Source: Chloranthus sessilifolius
Taxonomy: Eukaryota; Streptophyta; Magnoliopsida; Chloranthales; Chloranthaceae
Direction of reading: 5' to 3'
Length of the DNA stretch: 64,000 bases
Assembly: GCA_021018995.1 (NCBI GenBank)
Contig: CM037598.1
Coordinates: 71,752,671 to 71,816,670, forward strand
The translations under genes were made by a program, and so were the position numbers. Positions within the stretch are counted from its first letter, which is position 1, and each line of letters opens with the position of its first letter. Positions 31,569 through 43,070 of the stretch are shown here, piece after piece. The notes beneath the pieces were generated by a model that had not been told where the DNA came from, did no database searches, and saw only the letters and a list, made by a program, of their open reading frames with translations.

Positions 31569-31777
31569 CAAGTGATCCCGCTAACTCGGGAGCTTGAGAT
31601 TCTTGAATCAAGTGATCCCGCTAACTCGGGAACTTGACAAGTGATCCCGCTAACTCGGGAGCTTGAAGTATTCTAGTCCAAGTGATCCCGCTAACTCGGG
31701 AGCTTGAAGTATTCTAATCCAAGTGATCCCGCTAACTCGGGAGCTTGACAAGTGATCCCGCTAACTCGGGAGCTTGA
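31569..31777 (+). repeat. Six-copy tandem hairpin array in LTR D
   Basis: The unit is AAGTGATCCCGCTAACTCGG followed by GAGCTTGA, repeated six times with spacers of 0 to 14 bases (AGTATTCTAATC in two). Each unit pairs CAAG with CTTG and CCCG with CGGG around CTAACT. Copies are nearly identical, so the array was amplified recently or homogenised. Confidence 0.92.
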
Positions 31778-32000
31778 CCTTGTTGTTCCCCTGTTTTCGC
31801 CTGCATGTATATTTGGTTTCAGATTGTTTCTCACACCTGTTACATCATGCATAAATTTAGCAGTTCAGCATGTTATTCATAAATTTATTTTATTTATGCA
31901 TCTCTATGAAAAAGTGATAAACTGTCAATATAGAATAACAATGTGATATTCTCTATTGAACTTTGATGATAGCTCATACCACGAATTCAATGTCTTAGTT

Positions 32001-32120
32001 GCAGAGCCTGACCCGGAGCACGTAGCAGATCCTACCTACGTGCCTAACGAGGAAGAGGGAGAAGAAGAAGACGACGACGACAAGGAAGACGATTTCGCGG
32101 AAGAGTTCTTCCCGAAATAG
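32001..32120 (+). CDS. LTR-embedded acidic microORF, LTR D
   Basis: After TTAGTTGCAG, an acceptor-like site in the same phase as in family A, the frame reads EPDPEHVADPTYVPNEEE, a long Asp/Glu run and the end AEEFFPK followed by TAG (32118-32120). The ending matches EDFFPK in family B, with different third bases (GAG TTC TTC CCG AAA against GAC TTC TTT CCT AAG). Low-complexity acidic DNA alone would not keep FFPK and a stop. No in-frame ATG is obvious nearby; the function is unknown. Confidence 0.45.
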   Translation, partial: AEPDPEHVADPTYVPNEEEGEEEDDDDKEDDFAEEFFPK

Positions 32121-32501
32121 GTTTGTAGCTTGGGATCTGAGGGGAAATGGGATTGAAAAAGAGAGGAATGTGAGGGATAAATTTATGGTATGTATAAATG
32201 ATATATGATGGTTTCAGACATATGTTTGGATGTATAGGTTTTCTTTTCACTATTTAGATGACGAGTGGCCATCATTGGTGAAAAGCTATACGTCAGATAT
32301 GTTATGTTGTTTATAGTGTTTATAGTCTATCTATCAGTTTATTTTGCCATATTATCCATCTGTCAGAGTAAAAATACATTGCTTCAGCATTTGCATCACT
32401 TTAAATTAAAGAAGTAACCCCTTGATGAAAGGATCATGTCAGGTGATCCGATGGCGCGACCTTTCCCGATTTTGAAGACGAGGAAACGTTGGACTGTCAC
32501 A

Positions 32502-33111
32502 AGTTCGACATCACTTATATCACACAGAAATTGATCAAAGGACAGGCGATCGCCGATTACCTCACGGATCTTCCACTTCCAGGTAACAGGCCTGTAAAAG
32601 TAGACTTTCCCGATGAAGACCTACTTTCGATTCACAAAGAAGAGTCCGACAAGACCTCATGGATCCTCTACATGGACGACGCTCTCAACCACAAAGGAAA
32701 AGGCATCAGAATAGTCCTACTAAGCCCGAAAGGAGTTGTCATACCAAAAGCCTTTCAACTCAACTTTCCGGTCACCAACAACGTTGCGGAATATGAAGCC
32801 TTCATTGTCGGATTACGAGCAGCACTACAGTTGGGCGTTAAGCAATTGAAAACTATCGGTGACTCCAAGATTGTGATATCACAAGTCATCAGAGAATGGA
32901 AGACCAAGGAAAGAAGACTGATGGCCTACTTAGAAACAACGCAATTCCTGGTAAAGAAATTTGAGAGAATTTCTTTCACACATATCCCTAGACTAGAGAA
33001 TGAACTCGCAGATTCTCTCGCTATGTTAGCCTCGGTCATTCAGATACCAGTCGGACATCATACAAAGTCCTTCATCGAGAAGCTGACCAAACCCACACAC
33101 GAAGTTGCCTA
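32502..33111 (+). pseudogene. Tat pol, segment III: second (archaeal-type) RNase H
   Basis: The frame continues with FDITYITQKLIKGQAIADYL, then SWILYMDDALNHKGKGIRIV, NNVAEYEAFIVGLRAALQLG and DSKIVISQV, and later HIPRLENELADSLAMLAS. This is the extra RNase H domain typical of the Tat lineage, in addition to the one in segment II. The D/E/D residues are visible as YMDD, AEYEA and GDSK. A stop at 33109-33111 ends the open frame. Confidence 0.9.
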
Positions 33112-34084
33112 GCAAGTGAAACTGAAACTGCCAACTAGACCAAAAGTCATCACGAATGAGGGCAACCTACCCCAGACAATTCCATGAAGGAAGAAACCAA
33201 TGTCACAACCTTCAGACTCGAGAAATCTCCAACCGACGACGGACAGCCTTGGTACTTCAATATCTGGAACTTTCTTAAGCATCAACATGTCCCTCCATAC
33301 GCTACAAGGATTGAACAAAAGACTATAAGGAATCGATGCACAAGATTCTATATACTGGACAAGATATTATACAAAGAGGCCTTCACCAAAGGAGAACTGC
33401 TACGATGCATCATGACTGTCGAAGGACAATATATCATCCAAGAAGCACACAACAGTGCCTCCGGTGCTCACGCTGGTAGATAGAGATTCGTGGACCAGAT
33501 CATACGACAAGGCTACTATTGGCTAACAATGATGAAATATTGCCACCTATACGTCTAATGTTGTAAACTATGCTAAGAGCACACCACACTCATCAAAGCT
33601 CCATCACTTGCATTGAATCTCATAACATTACCATGGCCATTCTCGATGTGAGCTTTTGACATCATTGGACCCCTCACAAACACCGTAGGGAATACTTACA
33701 AACACTCATTTATCCTCATAGCAATCGAGTACTACACCAAGTGGGCAGAAGTCGAGTCATATGTCAGAATCACTGCTTCGACTCTCATGAAGTTCATCAT
33801 TCAAAACATTATCACCAGGTTTGGAGTACCGAGGATGTTTGTCACCGACAATGGACCACAATTCATTACAAAGAAGATGAGAAAGCTATGTAAGAAATAT
33901 GGCATCAATCTACATCACTCATCGTCGTTTTATCCTCAAGGAAATGGATAAGCAGAGGCCATGAACAAAATGCAGATCTGAATTCTAAAACGAACACTAG
34001 AGAAAAGCAATGGAGCCGACTGGCTTGACCGACTACCTGAAGCGCTCTGGGCCTACAGGACTTCTATTTTCATGACCACTGACC
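33112..34084 (+). pseudogene. Tat integrase, N-terminal and catalytic part
   Basis: The open part from 33184 reads LKHQHVPPYATRIEQKTIRN and IIQEAHNSASGAHAGR, the region before the zinc domain. After a stop at 33481 the catalytic core follows: FDIIGPLTNTVGNTYKHSFI (first Asp), RMFVTDNGPQFITKKM (second Asp) and GNG-stop-AEAMNK (Glu region). At least four stops are present. It ends at AAACT (34085-34089), where chromovirus B inserted. Confidence 0.88.
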
Positions 34085-34314
34085 AAACTTGTGACAGCTC
34101 GGATTTCGGCACCATGCCATCAGATCACCCGTTAGGGCAATCCCACGCTTATACGAACACTTGGCACATCTACAAAACTAATACACAAAACTATCTCAAA
34201 TAAGAAGATAGAAAACATTAAACGCTTCAAAAGAAACAACATTTCCAAAGTAAACTTTGATCACAATAACGGTTCTAAACCTCATGCCAATTGCATGAAT
34301 GTAAGAACCAAAAC

Positions 34315-34354
34315 GAACCATTGGTGATAGATATCTATCACCAACCAATGGTTC
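34315..34354 (-). repeat. Second conserved LTR hairpin, family B
   Basis: GAACCATTGGTGATAG and CTATCACCAACCAATGGTTC pair almost completely around ATAT, the strongest version of this hairpin in the window. The 5' LTR copy is at 49532-49571, with one loop change. Confidence 0.85.
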
Positions 34355-34460
34355 ACAAAATAATGTCCAAAATATATTACATGACCAATATAACTCAAAA
34401 GTGGCTGAACGTACCAAGCCAAACAAATACACTTCTAACAGCTCACACACGATCTCAAAT

Positions 34461-34569
34461 CTACTTAGGAAAGAAGTCCTCCGGCGGAGGCTCAATCTCT
34501 TCTTCAAGAACGTAGTCTGAATCCTCCTCTTCATTTTCAAATTCCTTCTCTAAATCCTCACATGTGACG
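34461..34569 (-). CDS. LTR-embedded acidic microORF, family B (3' LTR)
   Basis: On the minus strand, after the conserved ACTATACGTCACATG block (CAG mutated to CAT here), the frame encodes an acidic peptide ending EEEIEPPPEDFFPK before TAG (34461-34463). The 5' LTR copy (about 49680-49779) has the acceptor intact (GTTACAG) but has lost one base in the GACTTTTTCC run, which shifts its stop. Differences from family A in the shared tail are mostly at third codon positions. Confidence 0.42.
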
Positions 34570-35040
34570 TATAGTCGAAAGGGTGAGCTTACATCCAAGC
34601 TCAATAGGGGAAAACATTAGTCGCATTTAAATCTCATATCACAAGCATGAAGTCACATAACTGATTTTCCATAGGCACATTTCACATTTTATTTCCAATT
34701 GAATTTCATATGCAAAATTTGAATCACACACATGCTTGAATCGCAGACTTTATTTTAAAACATTTGGCATAACTTAAATACTTTTCTAAGCAAATATAGC
34801 TTTAGAAGCCGCATATAATACCGATGGGAATCTAAACCATCGTTGTTCAATGAACCATTCAAAACACATATATTACCATTGGTCGGTAAGAAAAATTGAA
34901 CGGATATCCCACCGTACCGGAGTACAATAAACGAATATCCCGCCGTATTAGAGCACAATAGATTCATTTTACTAAATCTTAAATCAGCGTACATTTTCTA
35001 ACTTATAGTTTCACACTGTGTAAAGTGATGCCTTAGACTA

Positions 35041-36710
35041 TGTAGATACCCAAATTTGGCCTAAGGCCCGATCGAAACACCTTTCGAGAGAGGTGCAATT
35101 CGGAGCTTTTGATGACATGTATGGAACCTTTAGAAACCCCCCTGAATCCTTAGGAACCTTTTCAAACCCTTAGAATCACCCTAGATCCCTTAGGAACCTG
35201 ACTCGAACCTTTAGAAATCAATCCCAACCCTTAGAACTCGTTCTGAACCTAAACCTAACCTTATCAAGCAAATGGTTGAGGAGGGGTGCACCGAAATCAG
35301 CTACGGCCTTTTACTACAATCGAATCTCATACTATTGAAAAGTAAAGGTCGTCAGCTTTCCAACGGTCCAAGAATTGCCCCAATCAGAGGTATACATCAA
35401 AAGATATGATAAATCGAGCTCGGAGGGCATAAGAGTAAAATCAGGTGGGCCCCCCTAAGGATTTGGCGCAACTAATAGTTGCGCCAGGCTATTTCTCCCC
35501 AGAAATGGCTTGTCAGTGATAATTTTGCCTAGCGCAACTATTAGTTGCGCCAGGCCACTTCTCCCAAGATTTAAGCCTGGCGCAACTAATAGTTACGCCA
35601 GTATTAATTGTGGACCCCACTCTCGCGAGCTAACTTCCAGGCACTGTTTAAACACTATTTTACTGTATATTTGCCTGGCACAACTATTAGTTGCGCCATG
35701 CATATGAACAGTAACCTCTGGTTTTTGCACCGAAATTTGTGATTGGGTTTGACTTGGCCACCTCGACCTTTGGGGTGTGTTCTAATAGTTCTGTTGCACC
35801 CATTCACTACCTATTTGCAACCCCTTAAGTGGCTTAAGGCCTCATCCCATCATCCACCATTAGAGGATCCTTCCACACATTTCAAGGCTCTAAAAACCCT
35901 AGGAAACCTTAGATTTGATATTACCTAATGGCTAACCCCAATTAGCACTTAAGTGGTTTCCTAATCCACCAATTTCCTATCAATAAAGACCCCCACCCCT
36001 AGGTTTAAGGTTTTTGAGAATTTTGTCCTAAGAGAGAAAGAGCTTAAAGTGAGAAGATCTTTCTCCCTTTGGTGCACACTTCTCATACAAAATTCAGAAT
36101 TTCAAAACCTCCTTTGAGTGATATTTTTCACCTTAGATCCCTTAGTTTAAGTATATGCTACCCATTTACCTTCCCTCTCTACTTCCTAGCTAGCAGGCCT
36201 TAGAGGTTAGAACCCCTCTTTCCACCATACAAGCCTTCAGGAGCTCATCAAAGTAAGTCACGCAAGGCTCTCCTATGATGCTACAAGGGCCCGAGGGCTC
36301 TGGCTCTCCCCTTTCTTCTCCTATCTCTTTCTAGCTCCCTCCATCCTCTCATTTGTGCCGTTATGCCGCCAACTTTTCAGTAGGGACGGAAGGGCACAAA
36401 TAGGATTATAAGCCCTTTTGGGCAAGAGGAAGCTATTTTCTTTTCTTTTACTTTATTTTATTTTTGGTCATTAGTAGAGACCGCTTTAAGAGGGTTGATC
36501 AGGTGCTAACACCTTCCCGATCGATAACCGAAGCCCCTACCTAAGTACCTTTGGTGTGGACAGGAATCAAAGTCATATATCTAGCACTTTGGTGCTCATA
36601 AAAATAATATAGGTATCCCGGGACACCAAAATCTCCGGGTGGTGACTCTATATTTTTTGCAAGTGAGCGCATCGCCGCGACCGGATCGTCACAAATCCCA
36701 CGGTTGCACA
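35041..36710 (+). mobile_element. Solo LTR E
   Basis: It starts TGTAGATACCC, ends GGTTGCACA and is flanked by GACTA (35036-35040 and 36711-36715). The 5' LTR of B has no such insertion at the corresponding site (50265-50275). The right part contains GGTGGTGACTC and CGCATCGCCGCGACCGG, reminiscent of Tat/Ogre LTRs, but the family is uncertain. No coding capacity. The T-rich tract at 36435-36470 and the CTCTCCCC region are unremarkable. Confidence 0.93.
35465..35697 (+). repeat. Four 21-base palindromes in LTR E
   Basis: Ten-base arms GGCGCAACTA and TAGTTGCGCC surround one base at 35465-35485; variants lie at 35531-35551, 35579-35599 and 35677-35697. Most are preceded or followed by CCTGG or CAGGC. 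Arms differ between copies by single changes only. Confidence 0.93.
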
Positions 36711-37189
36711 GACTATTTTGGAAAGCTAATATTCTTACACATTTTCTTGTTTTCTCACGTTTCACAGTTCACATATCGCATTGCTTCTTTCACATCACAT
36801 ATATTCTATTCAAAACTTGTTTGAATTAAAGAATATCACATGCTTGTTTACACACATCACATCACAATTTTTGAATTCAAAGCTTTTTTGAAGCATAGAA
36901 TTATCACATGCTTATTTCGCAACGCTTAATATGGCTCATCACATCACATTACTTAACTTATACATAGCGTATTCAAGTTAAAGGCTTGTAAGTTTCCCCT
37001 ACCTCAAGTCATGCATATCACAATCCACACATAGCTCCTTTGGGAATTCACACAAGGATGGACACTTTAATCCTACAATGAAAGTGTCCAAAAACCCCTT
37101 AAAAATGCTTAAGAAGAACTTAAGATACATATTTTCAAAGAATTCACATCAAAAGAGTCCAAACAAATCTAACTCGATTTCTCGCACGA

Positions 37190-37410
37190 GTGAGCTCTGG
37201 AGCTCAGGCGCGTGAGCACACATATACATCAAAACTCGCGCGACCGATTGGATTTTGGCCTACTGCTGTTAGTCATGCGAGGCCTCGCGCGAGCGAGCCC
37301 TTGCTCACTTAAGTCCCCGCGCGAGCGAGTCTCAGAGGCTCTAAAGCCTTACTGAAGGCCTTGAAGACTTCTCGCGCGAGCGAGCTTTGAAGCTCGGGTG
37401 CGTGAGAACC
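37190..37410 (-). repeat. CTCGCGCGAGCGAG array, 3' LTR of B
   Basis: About six degenerate copies (TCTCGCACGAGTGAG, CCTCGCGCGAGCGAG, CCGCGCGAGCGAG, TCTCGCGCGAGCGAG) alternate with GGAGCTCGGGTGCGTGAG. The 5' LTR has the same array at 50735-50945. A related pair lies next to the ORF3 promoter at about 40485-40625. Confidence 0.88.
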
Positions 37411-38075
37411 AGAGTTTCTTCTAGATTTGAGTTTTTCTCAACTCGATCTTCTCCATATTTCCTCCACACTTCTTACACATCATATTAAACACTTTATTAA
37501 CAAAATTCATGTATTAAAGTATCGATTTCTCACCTTTAACTCAATTATTCGCTCGTAGATCGGATCGTCTTCCTCTTTGCAACAAAGGGTTTCAACAACC
37601 CATTTTGATCTCACCGAGCTCCACGATCTCCACCACGTCGACACAATCGTATGTCAATCTCTCACACACACACTTTGTACAAATCTCACTAGGATCAGTG
37701 GATCATAACACAAGAAATCAAGAATCCCTTTCTCTTCTCTTCAAACCCTTTCTCCTTTCTCTCAAAACTCTAAGTTAGCAAACCCACCCAATGAGTTTCA
37801 CACATGGGTTTCACTTATTATCCAAGCAAATGACTTTGCCTCTTTGCAAAGCGCAACTACAGAAGTTTTGTGTTACATAGCCACATATACTCACTTGGTA
37901 TTAAACACATATATACAAAAGTGTATATTACACATGTCCACCTATTCTTTTGGTGTGAGACACATACACACCAAAGTGTGTACATTCTCACGGGTTCCCT
38001 TGTGAACCACACACACCACATTCACACACACCACTATTTGACTTATGTGTTTGCCCAAAATTTGGGGATATTACA

Positions 38076-38110
38076 TGCACCCCACCTTATAAAATTTTCG
38101 TCCTCGAAAA
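38076..38110 (-). other. Hairpin and polypurine tract of chromovirus B
   Basis: On the minus strand TTTTCGAGGACGAAAA (38095-38110) is followed by TTTTATAAGGTGGGGTGCA and the 3' LTR. It is nearly identical to the equivalent in chromovirus A. Confidence 0.88.
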
Positions 38111-38926
38111 TTGACCAAGGTTACCTAGATGTAACCACACACAATAACGAAATTATTCACATCCTAATATTAACGATATCTAATAAGAGAAACCATGTGG
38201 TCAACAAGAGTGTACGCAAACAGTCCAATCATCTAATCTAGCATTTGGTCAATAGTGACCCACAATCAAACCTGTATTAGCACGTAATTACATGAAAAAT
38301 TTTAAAACCACGTAAAAATATAATCCACATCTCGCCATAATAGTAACTCAACACCATGCCCATTTAATCCCTAATCCACATCCAAAAACCAACCGTACAT
38401 TCACACATAGTGAATAAACCACAATCTACTTTGGTGCAATGAAAAAATTTCAAAATCAATACATGGCTCAAAGTAAACCATTCACATGTCCTACTACAAA
38501 CATAGCCACAACATACATTGGTAATGGGTTTAACAAGCTAATTCATGCGCAGTCAAGTATGACCACACATTGCCACACATAGGTACTTGCACAACAAGTC
38601 CTCACATTCCAACCATGGATGGAAATTCTAAGTCATTCACAAGTAAACCATGCATACTAGAATGCTAAGCCATTGCAACTAAAAATTTTAAACCATCCAC
38701 AATCTAATTAATTACCCCATTCTCAAGAAGCAAACATATACATTTAAACATTAAACCATTCACATGACAAAACAAATTTACTTCAAAATTTTTAAACAAA
38801 TTTCCACGTGACAGCCATGTCACCATAGTTTTTCGAACGTGCCAATCAAAATTATAATTGATTGCTCTCATTATATTTTAAATTTTGAAAATGTCTCAAA
38901 ATGATTCACAGAATCACTACCGGCAG
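38111..38926 (-). other. Untranslated stretch between ORF3 and the polypurine tract of B
   Basis: About 800 bases rich in A and C on the plus strand, with repeated AACCATTCACA-like words. No open frame with recognisable domains and no structured repeats were seen. Confidence 0.5.
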
Positions 38927-40269
38927 CTAACTCTCATCGTCACCGCCCTGATCCGACTCCTCATCTCCAGAATCATCCTCTCCAAAACCTGACTCGCCCT
39001 CGGTCTCATCACCGTCATCGGCCGCCTCGCCATAGTCATCATCACCATCACCATCAACCTCATCATCCCCAGTGTCGGCAGCCGTGCCAGAGCTGGAAGC
39101 ATAAAAAATCGCATCTTGCATAACGAGAAGGTGCTCCTGGTAGGTCTGCTGATAGGCCTGGTGCATCAAATCTATGCTAATTGCCTCCTGAAAACACTAA
39201 TGCAGCCTAATCTCACGGCTCTGCTGGAGTAACTCACGGAGCATCTCATCCTAGGTACTCGTCATAGGCTAGGCTGGAGGTGGCATACTAGTGTGGGCAG
39301 TCAGGTGTGGTACAGGTTCGGGTTGAGGTGTTTGTTGGTGTGCCGCTTGTTGTGCTATCTCTCTCTCTCTCCCTCTCTCTCTCTCTCTTTATTTTAACTT
39401 TGTTCTGTAGGCTGTGCAGGCTTTGGGTTAAGTCCTTGGCTCGATAGGACTTGATGTTATCAGAAAGTATGGGCTCGTGAGCTTGAATCTCAAAACCATT
39501 AATTCCATCTCATAATTTGAACAATCTTGAAATCAATCGGGCATAAGGTAACCGGTTCACAGGTGCGGGGAGAGCACCGGGTCTATTTTGGTCATAAGCG
39601 TGCTTAATTGCTTTTCTCACCAGAATAGGCGCACTAAACCACCTACCCTAATCAGTCACATAAATTGCTTGGAGAAATGGGTCCCTTCTTTCTTGTTTGT
39701 GGCCCAAGGGAAACAAATTCTTCCTAAATATAATGTCCAAGGGCCACATGTGTTCCAGTAACTAGACCTGTGTGATCGACTTACCGGTGTCGGTCGCACC
39801 ATGGGTCATGTTGCTCACAATGTCCTTAAAATCAACAACTTCTCAGATTGGGGATTTTGAAGCCCCATCATCTACATACTCAAGCGAGCAATCCATAGCG
39901 TGTGTGAAATATCCTTGTCATCAAAAGTGAATGGTCGTTGGTAAATCTCACAAACCAACTTGGTTTGAGCGTCATTCATCTTAAAGGTTAGGTAAAATAG
40001 TTTTACAAAACGGGGGTAATAGCGTGCGTGAAACGGCGCTAACAACGGTTTCAATTTGTTGGCTTTAATGCAATCCAACATCCATTGGGTGGATGGTTGA
40101 TCCTCAAAAACATCCCTATTGATCGACCATTCAGGTTCAAAAATTTTATTTTCCCACCTGGGGCAGGTTGGGTCAAAGGAGTTGACGGAGGAGCCGCCCT
40201 TTTGCGAGAACTTGGCGGTCTTATCTCCATTTTCTTCCTAGGTTTGGGGTTTTGGGATGTGGAGTCCAT
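38927..40269 (-). pseudogene. ORF3 of chromovirus B
   Basis: The start is the ATG at 40267-40269 (MDSTSQNPKPRKKMEIRPPS), matching the N-terminus of ORF3 in A. A frameshift near 40080 leads to ARYYPRFVKLFYLTF and the FTFDDKDIS block. Further on, with stops, come WPLDIIFRKNL, GRWFSAPILVRKAIKHAY and NRLPYARLIS, and the C-terminal MMHQAYQQTYQEHLLVMQDA and a long Asp/Glu tail ending at 38927. An insertion of a CT repeat lies at about 39356-39390. The similarity to A runs through all parts, so this is an ancestral gene of these elements and not a chance acquisition. One TAG is at the same position as in A. Confidence 0.8.
39356..39390 (+). repeat. CT microsatellite
   Basis: A run of CT dinucleotides broken by two CCC, inside the degraded ORF3 of chromovirus B. 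Confidence 0.9.
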
Positions 40270-40466
40270 TCTAGGGCTTGTAAATCAAAATAAACGAAAA
40301 GGAGAGTGAAATGTGGTTCTAGATTACCTTATGCGCGTAAAAATCCGTTAGTATGGCGGAGAAATCCGATAAATCTCATTTATGCAAAGCCCCACGCGAA
40401 AAACTCAAACCCTAGCTCTCCCTCGTCTTAAAATTTTGAATGAAATGTTGACAGGAAGGGTAAAAC

Positions 40467-40477
40467 CCTTATATAGT
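40467..40477 (-). promoter_or_regulatory. Internal TATA box for ORF3 of B
   Basis: ACTATATAAGG on the minus strand, about 200 bases before the ORF3 ATG. CTCGCGAG-like palindromes lie just upstream (40485-40625), as in chromovirus A. Confidence 0.6.
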
Positions 40478-40875
40478 TTGTTCCTCGCGAGTGCTACTTA
40501 AGATAGCTCAGGTGAGCGAGTGTCAGTCACTCACTGGAACTCGATTTCTTTTTGTTCTTTTTTTTTTTTTTTTTTCATTTCTGAGTGGCTCGCGCGATCG
40601 AGCATTAACTCCTCGCACGAGCGAGACTCGGGCATATGTTCCTGAAACAATTTTGCCTATATTTTTCGTTTCTTTCACTTTTATTTTCTAATTTTAACTC
40701 GTTTAAGATGTATTTTCGCTTCTAATTTGTTACCTATTGGCCACACATATTGATCGATCATAAACACGACCAATCGTCGATGGTTTTATCATTTACGCAC
40801 TTATGTGGAACAAGATAAATCAATTTCTTCACATTATATTCACAAATTTGTTCAAAAATTTATACAAACTAGACA

Positions 40876-41943
40876 AAGCTCATGTAAACAAATTCGGGTA
40901 CGCATCACGCACGTCCGACTCACATTCCCATGTGGCTTTTTCAGGCAAATGGTTCCGCCCCTGCACAAGTACCAATGGAATCCTCTTCGTGCATAGCACT
41001 TGTTCCTTTCGATCCAGAATCTACACCGATTCTTCCTTAACCGTCAAATCCTCTTGAATTTCGATAGGTGCATAATCCAATACGTGTGTTGGATCCTTCA
41101 CATATCATCTTAGCATTGAGACATGGAATACATCATGCATGCTTGAGAGTTGCGGTGGGAGTGCAACTCTGTAAGCAACCTCTCCAACACATCCTAAAAC
41201 CTCAAAAGGTCCTACGTATCATGGACTCAGCTTGCCACGCTTTGCAAAACGCGTAACGCCCTTGGTAGGTAAAATCTTGATGAAGACAATATCTCCCGTC
41301 TGAAACTCCACGCTTGTCTTCTTTAGGTCAACATAGCTCTTCTGTTTACTTTGTGCGACCCTTAATCTCTCTCTAATCACACATACCGCTTCAGTGGTAC
41401 TCTCAAGAATCTCCGATCCCAAAACAAATTTCTTTCCTGTTTCCTCCCAATTAATTGGAGATTTACACCGTCTACCATACAAAGCTTCATACGGTGCCAT
41501 ACCTATACTTGTCTGATAGCCATTGTTGTATGCGAACTCGATCAATGGTAGATGTTGATCCTATGAGCCCTAAAAATCTAGCATGCAAACTAGTAGTAGA
41601 TCCTCTATGATCTGATTTACACGTTTAGTCTGACCATCTGTCTGTGGATGAAACATTGAACTAAAATCTAGTCTAATTCCCATCCCTTCTTGAAATTTCT
41701 ACCAAAATTGAGAAGTATACAATGGATCTTGATCGAAAACTATGCTCACTGGAATACTGTGTAACTAAACGATCTCTCTCATACATATCTGCCAGTCTAC
41801 TCACAGTATACGTCGTGTTATAAGGCAAAAAATAGGCCGATTTAGTCAACTTGTCAACGATCACCCAAATAGCATTATACTTCCTCATAGTCCGTGGTAA
41901 TCCTAAGATAAAAACCATAGAAATAGATTCCCACTTCCACTTG
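40876..41943 (-). pseudogene. Integrase core and chromodomain of B
   Basis: From the right: KWKWESISMVFILGLPRTMR and YNAIWVIVDKLTKSAYFLP (41951-41820), a region with shifts, then EFAYNNGYQTSIGMAPYEAL and GRRCKSPINWEETGKKFVLG (41545-41400), VFIKILPTKGVTRFAKRGK, the GEVAYRVALPP block, and a chromodomain ([28 protein letters not shown]) at about 40880-41000. It is cut at its right end by solo LTR C and continues at 45283. Confidence 0.9.
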
Positions 41944-42899
41944 TGTAACATCCTGAAAATTTTGACTTTGAATAGTATACCTCGATGTGCGTGCTCGACT
42001 GGTCATGTGCCTGATTTTGTGAAATTAATTAAGTGAGTTATTTCAAGATAGATCTTAAGTAGAAGAGGATTGATTTATATTGTGTGTTAACTATTTGATG
42101 GTTTCATATACATCAAACCTTGGTATATTGGCTCAACACTGTGTACGATTGATGGATGGTTTGGGTGTGTAGGCCCACACCGAATCAAAGATCATTTTGT
42201 TATGAGATAACACCTAACTAGGTACATTTGTTTCACAAGGGAGCTAGGTCCTTGGAATGAGAATTAATATAACCAAAGTGGAGTATATGTGTTTTGTATG
42301 GGAACTAGTCCCATTGAGTTAAAGAAAGGAAATGCTTCCTTTGGAAGCTACCTGGTTTGCAAGAGAAAGGGTTTTGGATTTAGAGAGAGAGAAAAAGGGA
42401 AGAGAGAAATAGGAAGAAGGAGACAAACTCGAGGGATTGCGCGTCGAGCGTTAGATTTGTGTGAAGAAGGTTTGTGAGATCATGTAAGGGGAGGAACGCA
42501 GTTGGTTTCGACGTTTGGTTGTGTTGCGAGATTTGGAGCCGAATGGGGTTTTGAAAACCCATTCTTCTCACAAAGAGATGTGTGTTTGAGTTGCTAATCG
42601 TAGTGAGAGTTGTGTGAAGTGTGTCTGGAATGATCGCCTACGATTACGTTGGCTTGGTTGTGATCATGGAGCTCGTAAGAGATTGATGTGGGTTTTGGAA
42701 ACCCTTTTGTGCAACGAAGAAGACGATTCGATCGGGGAGTAAATCGATGGATTAAAGGTAAGAAAATTTATGTTAAGTTGAGATTTATAATTGTGTTAGT
42801 TTTTAGTGATGATATAAGTGAAATATTTGAAGAAAATAAGTTAGATTTGAGGAAAATTGAGCTTTAAGAAGTGAAAACCCGAGTTTGGGCGAAATATGA

Positions 42900-43070
42900 C
42901 GAAGCCGTTCGTTCGAAATAAGTAATCAATCGATCAATTTTGTCAAGAATGAAATCTGAAGGTTTCGAGTCAGTTGGAAAACCGTTCGATCGGTTTTAAA
43001 AACCGTTCGAACGAAATAAGCAACCATTCAATCGGTTTGAAATCGTTCAGTCGATTTTGACTGTGCTTAC
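42900..43070 (+). repeat. Degenerate CGTTCGATCGGTTT motifs in LTR C
   Basis: AACCGTTCGATCGGTTTTAA and AACCGTTCGAACG, CATTCAATCGGTTTG and CGTTCAGTCGATTTT are variants of a palindromic core (TTCGATCG or TTCGAACG). The position inside the candidate leader intron matches the CTCGAGCG arrays of A and B. Confidence 0.7.

Larger units (their letters stand above)
29716..32501 (+). mobile_element. Solo LTR D
   Basis: It begins TGTAACGATCTCC and ends GGACTGTCACA, with AGTTC on both sides (29711-29715 and 32502-32506). Removing it together with one AGTTC restores an uninterrupted Tat frame. There is no primer-binding site or coding region, so it is a solo LTR left by recombination. Contents: an AT run (about 29866-29894), a second AT-rich run (30610-30690), a TTGCCGCGGCAA array, a six-copy hairpin array and an acidic reading frame near its end. 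The terminal GTCACA and the acidic frame link it to the chromovirus LTRs. Confidence 0.93.
34090..38075 (-). repeat. 3' LTR of chromovirus B, carrying solo LTR E
   Basis: Without the insertion at 35041-36710 it is about 2.3 kb and matches the 5' LTR (49300-51568) along its length. On the minus strand it begins TGTAATATCCCC and ends GAGCTGTCACA. It contains the second hairpin (34315-34354), the microORF (34461-34569), the first hairpin (34581-34602) and the CTCGCGCGAGCGAG array. Confidence 0.93.

Noticed and set aside
31569-31777. Regular repeats with spacers that look like a small CRISPR array
   Set aside because: The sequence is clearly plant retrotransposon DNA, spacers are short and partly identical, and there are no cas genes. 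It is a tandem hairpin array in an LTR.
37870-38060. Repeated ACACACATATAC words at the end of LTR B as a separate satellite
   Set aside because: They are part of the LTR in both copies (51378-51560 as well) and correspond to the GTGTATATGTGT words near the start of LTR A.
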